Assembly: GCA_947179285.1 (NCBI GenBank)
Contig: CAMXAV010000065.1
Span: 1-5,537, forward strand
Length of the DNA: 5,537 bases
Source of the DNA: an uncultured Helicobacter sp.
GTDB lineage: Bacteria; Campylobacterota; Campylobacteria; Campylobacterales; Helicobacteraceae
Direction of reading: 5' to 3'
Position numbers and translations under genes: made by a program. Positions within the stretch are counted from its first letter, which is position 1, and each line of letters opens with the position of its first letter. The notes under the pieces are model-generated. The model was given only the letters and a program-made list of their open reading frames with translations, was not told where the DNA came from and searched no databases. This document shows, piece by piece, positions 4,444 through 5,537 of the stretch.

Positions 4444-5537
4444 TTATCTCCCCGAATCTCCGCCATTTTCGTTTTGCACAATCGAAAAACTCATGCGCAA
4501 AATTTCATCATGGCTCTTGATATAGTCGTTGATAGAATCGAGCGTGAGCGATTCGATATGGCGCAATTCCGTTGCGCCAAAATCGAGCGGCAAGCCCCAA
4601 TAATACGCATTATAGGCGCGCCCGAGCCGCTGGCTCAATGTTTCGTGCCGCAAGGGCTCGCTGCCAAGCAAAAACTTTTTCGCCGCGTCTAGCTCATCTT
4701 GCGTGATTCCGCCCCGCACGAACTCGGCGATGACCTTTTTGACAGCCTCAATCGCCTCGTTTTTGCTCTCGTTTTTGGTTTGGAGATAGCCTGTGGCATA
4801 CACAACGCTCTTGGCGATTGTTGTGTACCAATAGGCAGAATAGGCGAGCCCGAGCTTCACGCGGATTTCTTCCATAAGCCTGCTGCCAAAGCCGCCCGTG
4901 CCAAGCACGAACGCCGCGACTTTTGCCTTGTAGTTTTGCGTGCCATAGTCGCCAATCACAAACGGCGAGCCGAAGTAGATGTAGGCTTGCTCGGTGGGCT
5001 TTGCTGCCGTCATCGAGCCCGAATCGGCGTTTGCGGGGCAGGTCGCAATCGTGGCTTTCTCGCCCTTTTTGAGCCGCTTAAGCAGCGGCGCAATGCGCCT
5101 CGCAAAGTCATCGAAACGCAAATCGCCCCCGGCGATTATCGCAAGATTATGCAGCACCAAATTGGTTTTGTAGAATTGCTCAATCTCTTTGAGCTTGACT
5201 TTTTTCACATCGGGCACATCGGGAATGAGCGCGCAAGGCGTGCCCTTGAAAAGAATGCGCAACAGATTGTCGCTCGCGATGGCGTCAAAGTCGGATTCTT
5301 TTTGGAGAATGTCCGAGATAGAATCTTGCTGCACCTTCGCCAAAGCCTTGTTGCTAAGGTTGGGCGAACGCAATAGCGAATCGAGGAACGTGAGCGCATC
5401 GGGCACGTCTTCAATCAGCGAATCGAGCGTGATGGTGAAGTTTTCGCGCCCGGCGCTGCTAGAAATGCTAATCGCCCTCTGCTCGAGCTCTTCGGCAAAC
5501 TTGACGCTGCCAAGCTCCTTTGTGCCCTCTTCGAGCA
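4444..5537 (-). CDS. M16-family (processing-protease-like) zinc metallopeptidase, C-terminal part
   Basis: The frame is open from the TAA at 4444 to the window edge, giving 363 complete C-terminal residues; the start is beyond base 5537. The first residues read LEEGTKELGSVKFAEELEQR, the segment that in M16 proteins follows the HxxEH zinc site, so the zinc-binding histidines lie just outside. The N-terminal peptidase-like half ends near a GGDLRFDDF strand. The C-terminal half carries the family R/Y motif, GGFGSRLMEEIRVKLGLAYS (about 4834-4893), which helps bind substrate in active members. No membrane segment or signal is visible in this part. Such proteins degrade or process peptides, often in the periplasm in Gram-negative bacteria; the location here cannot be judged without the N-terminus. 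An internal GTG at 5406 is not the start, because clear family sequence continues upstream of it. The canonical E-R-x-x-x-x-x-E helix supplying the third zinc ligand is not obvious here. Confidence 0.9.
   Translation of the reverse strand, partial: LEEGTKELGSVKFAEELEQRAISISSSAGRENFTITLDSLIEDVPDALTFLDSLLRSPNLSNKALAKVQQDSISDILQKESDFDAIASDNLLRILFKGTPCALIPDVPDVKKVKLKEIEQFYKTNLVLHNLAIIAGGDLRFDDFARRIAPLLKRLKKGEKATIATCPANADSGSMTAAKPTEQAYIYFGSPFVIGDYGTQNYKAKVAAFVLGTGGFGSRLMEEIRVKLGLAYSAYWYTTIAKSVVYATGYLQTKNESKNEAIEAVKKVIAEFVRGGITQDELDAAKKFLLGSEPLRHETLSQRLGRAYNAYYWGLPLDFGATELRHIESLTLDSINDYIKSHDEILRMSFSIVQNENGGDSGR

Noticed and set aside
4699..5376. 225-codon plus-strand open frame opposite the M16 peptidase gene
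   Set aside because: The minus-strand frame has clear M16 family motifs over the same bases; the plus-strand product resembles no family and looks like a shadow.

Overview
The window looks like a chromosomal stretch from a member of the Campylobacterota, most likely Helicobacteraceae. The signs are a DUF1104-type exported protein (a family I know from Helicobacter and Campylobacter), a HAMP-less histidine kinase with an STHEINTP-type H-box, tightly overlapping genes, and a processing-protease-like M16 peptidase. By eye the DNA is unusually GC-balanced and rich in GCGC for that group, so I do not name a species.

Layout. Bases 2-37 hold the last codons of an unidentified plus-strand gene. One base later begins proA (39-1271, plus), encoding gamma-glutamyl phosphate reductase of proline synthesis. 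All other genes lie on the minus strand and converge on proA. The short convergent junction (1272-1306) contains a probable proA terminator and an imperfect 24-bp tandem repeat that runs into the end of the facing gene.

Minus strand, in transcription order: the C-terminal part of an M16 zinc-peptidase-family protein (its start is beyond base 5537); a 108-bp intergenic region with a striking array of four alternating TTTGTC/GACAAA boxes; a small exported DUF1104 protein; an OmpR-type response regulator; a two-TM sensor histidine kinase; and a TIGR02757/DUF2400 protein. The last four genes overlap (1, 11 and 4 bases), so they are almost certainly one translationally coupled operon.

How the genes may work together. 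The DUF1104 protein, regulator and kinase look like an envelope-sensing module: an exported helical protein, a membrane kinase with a periplasmic domain of about 125 residues, and a DNA-binding regulator. By analogy with CpxP/Spy and CpxAR, the small protein could be a target or feedback partner of the system; that is inference. The palindromic array sits directly before the operon's Shine-Dalgarno sequence. It could be the regulator's operator, a terminator of the upstream peptidase gene, a leader hairpin, or a combination. This module and its control region are the most interesting part of the window. No RNA genes, mobile elements or CRISPR arrays were seen, and no gene-free stretch exceeds about 110 bases.
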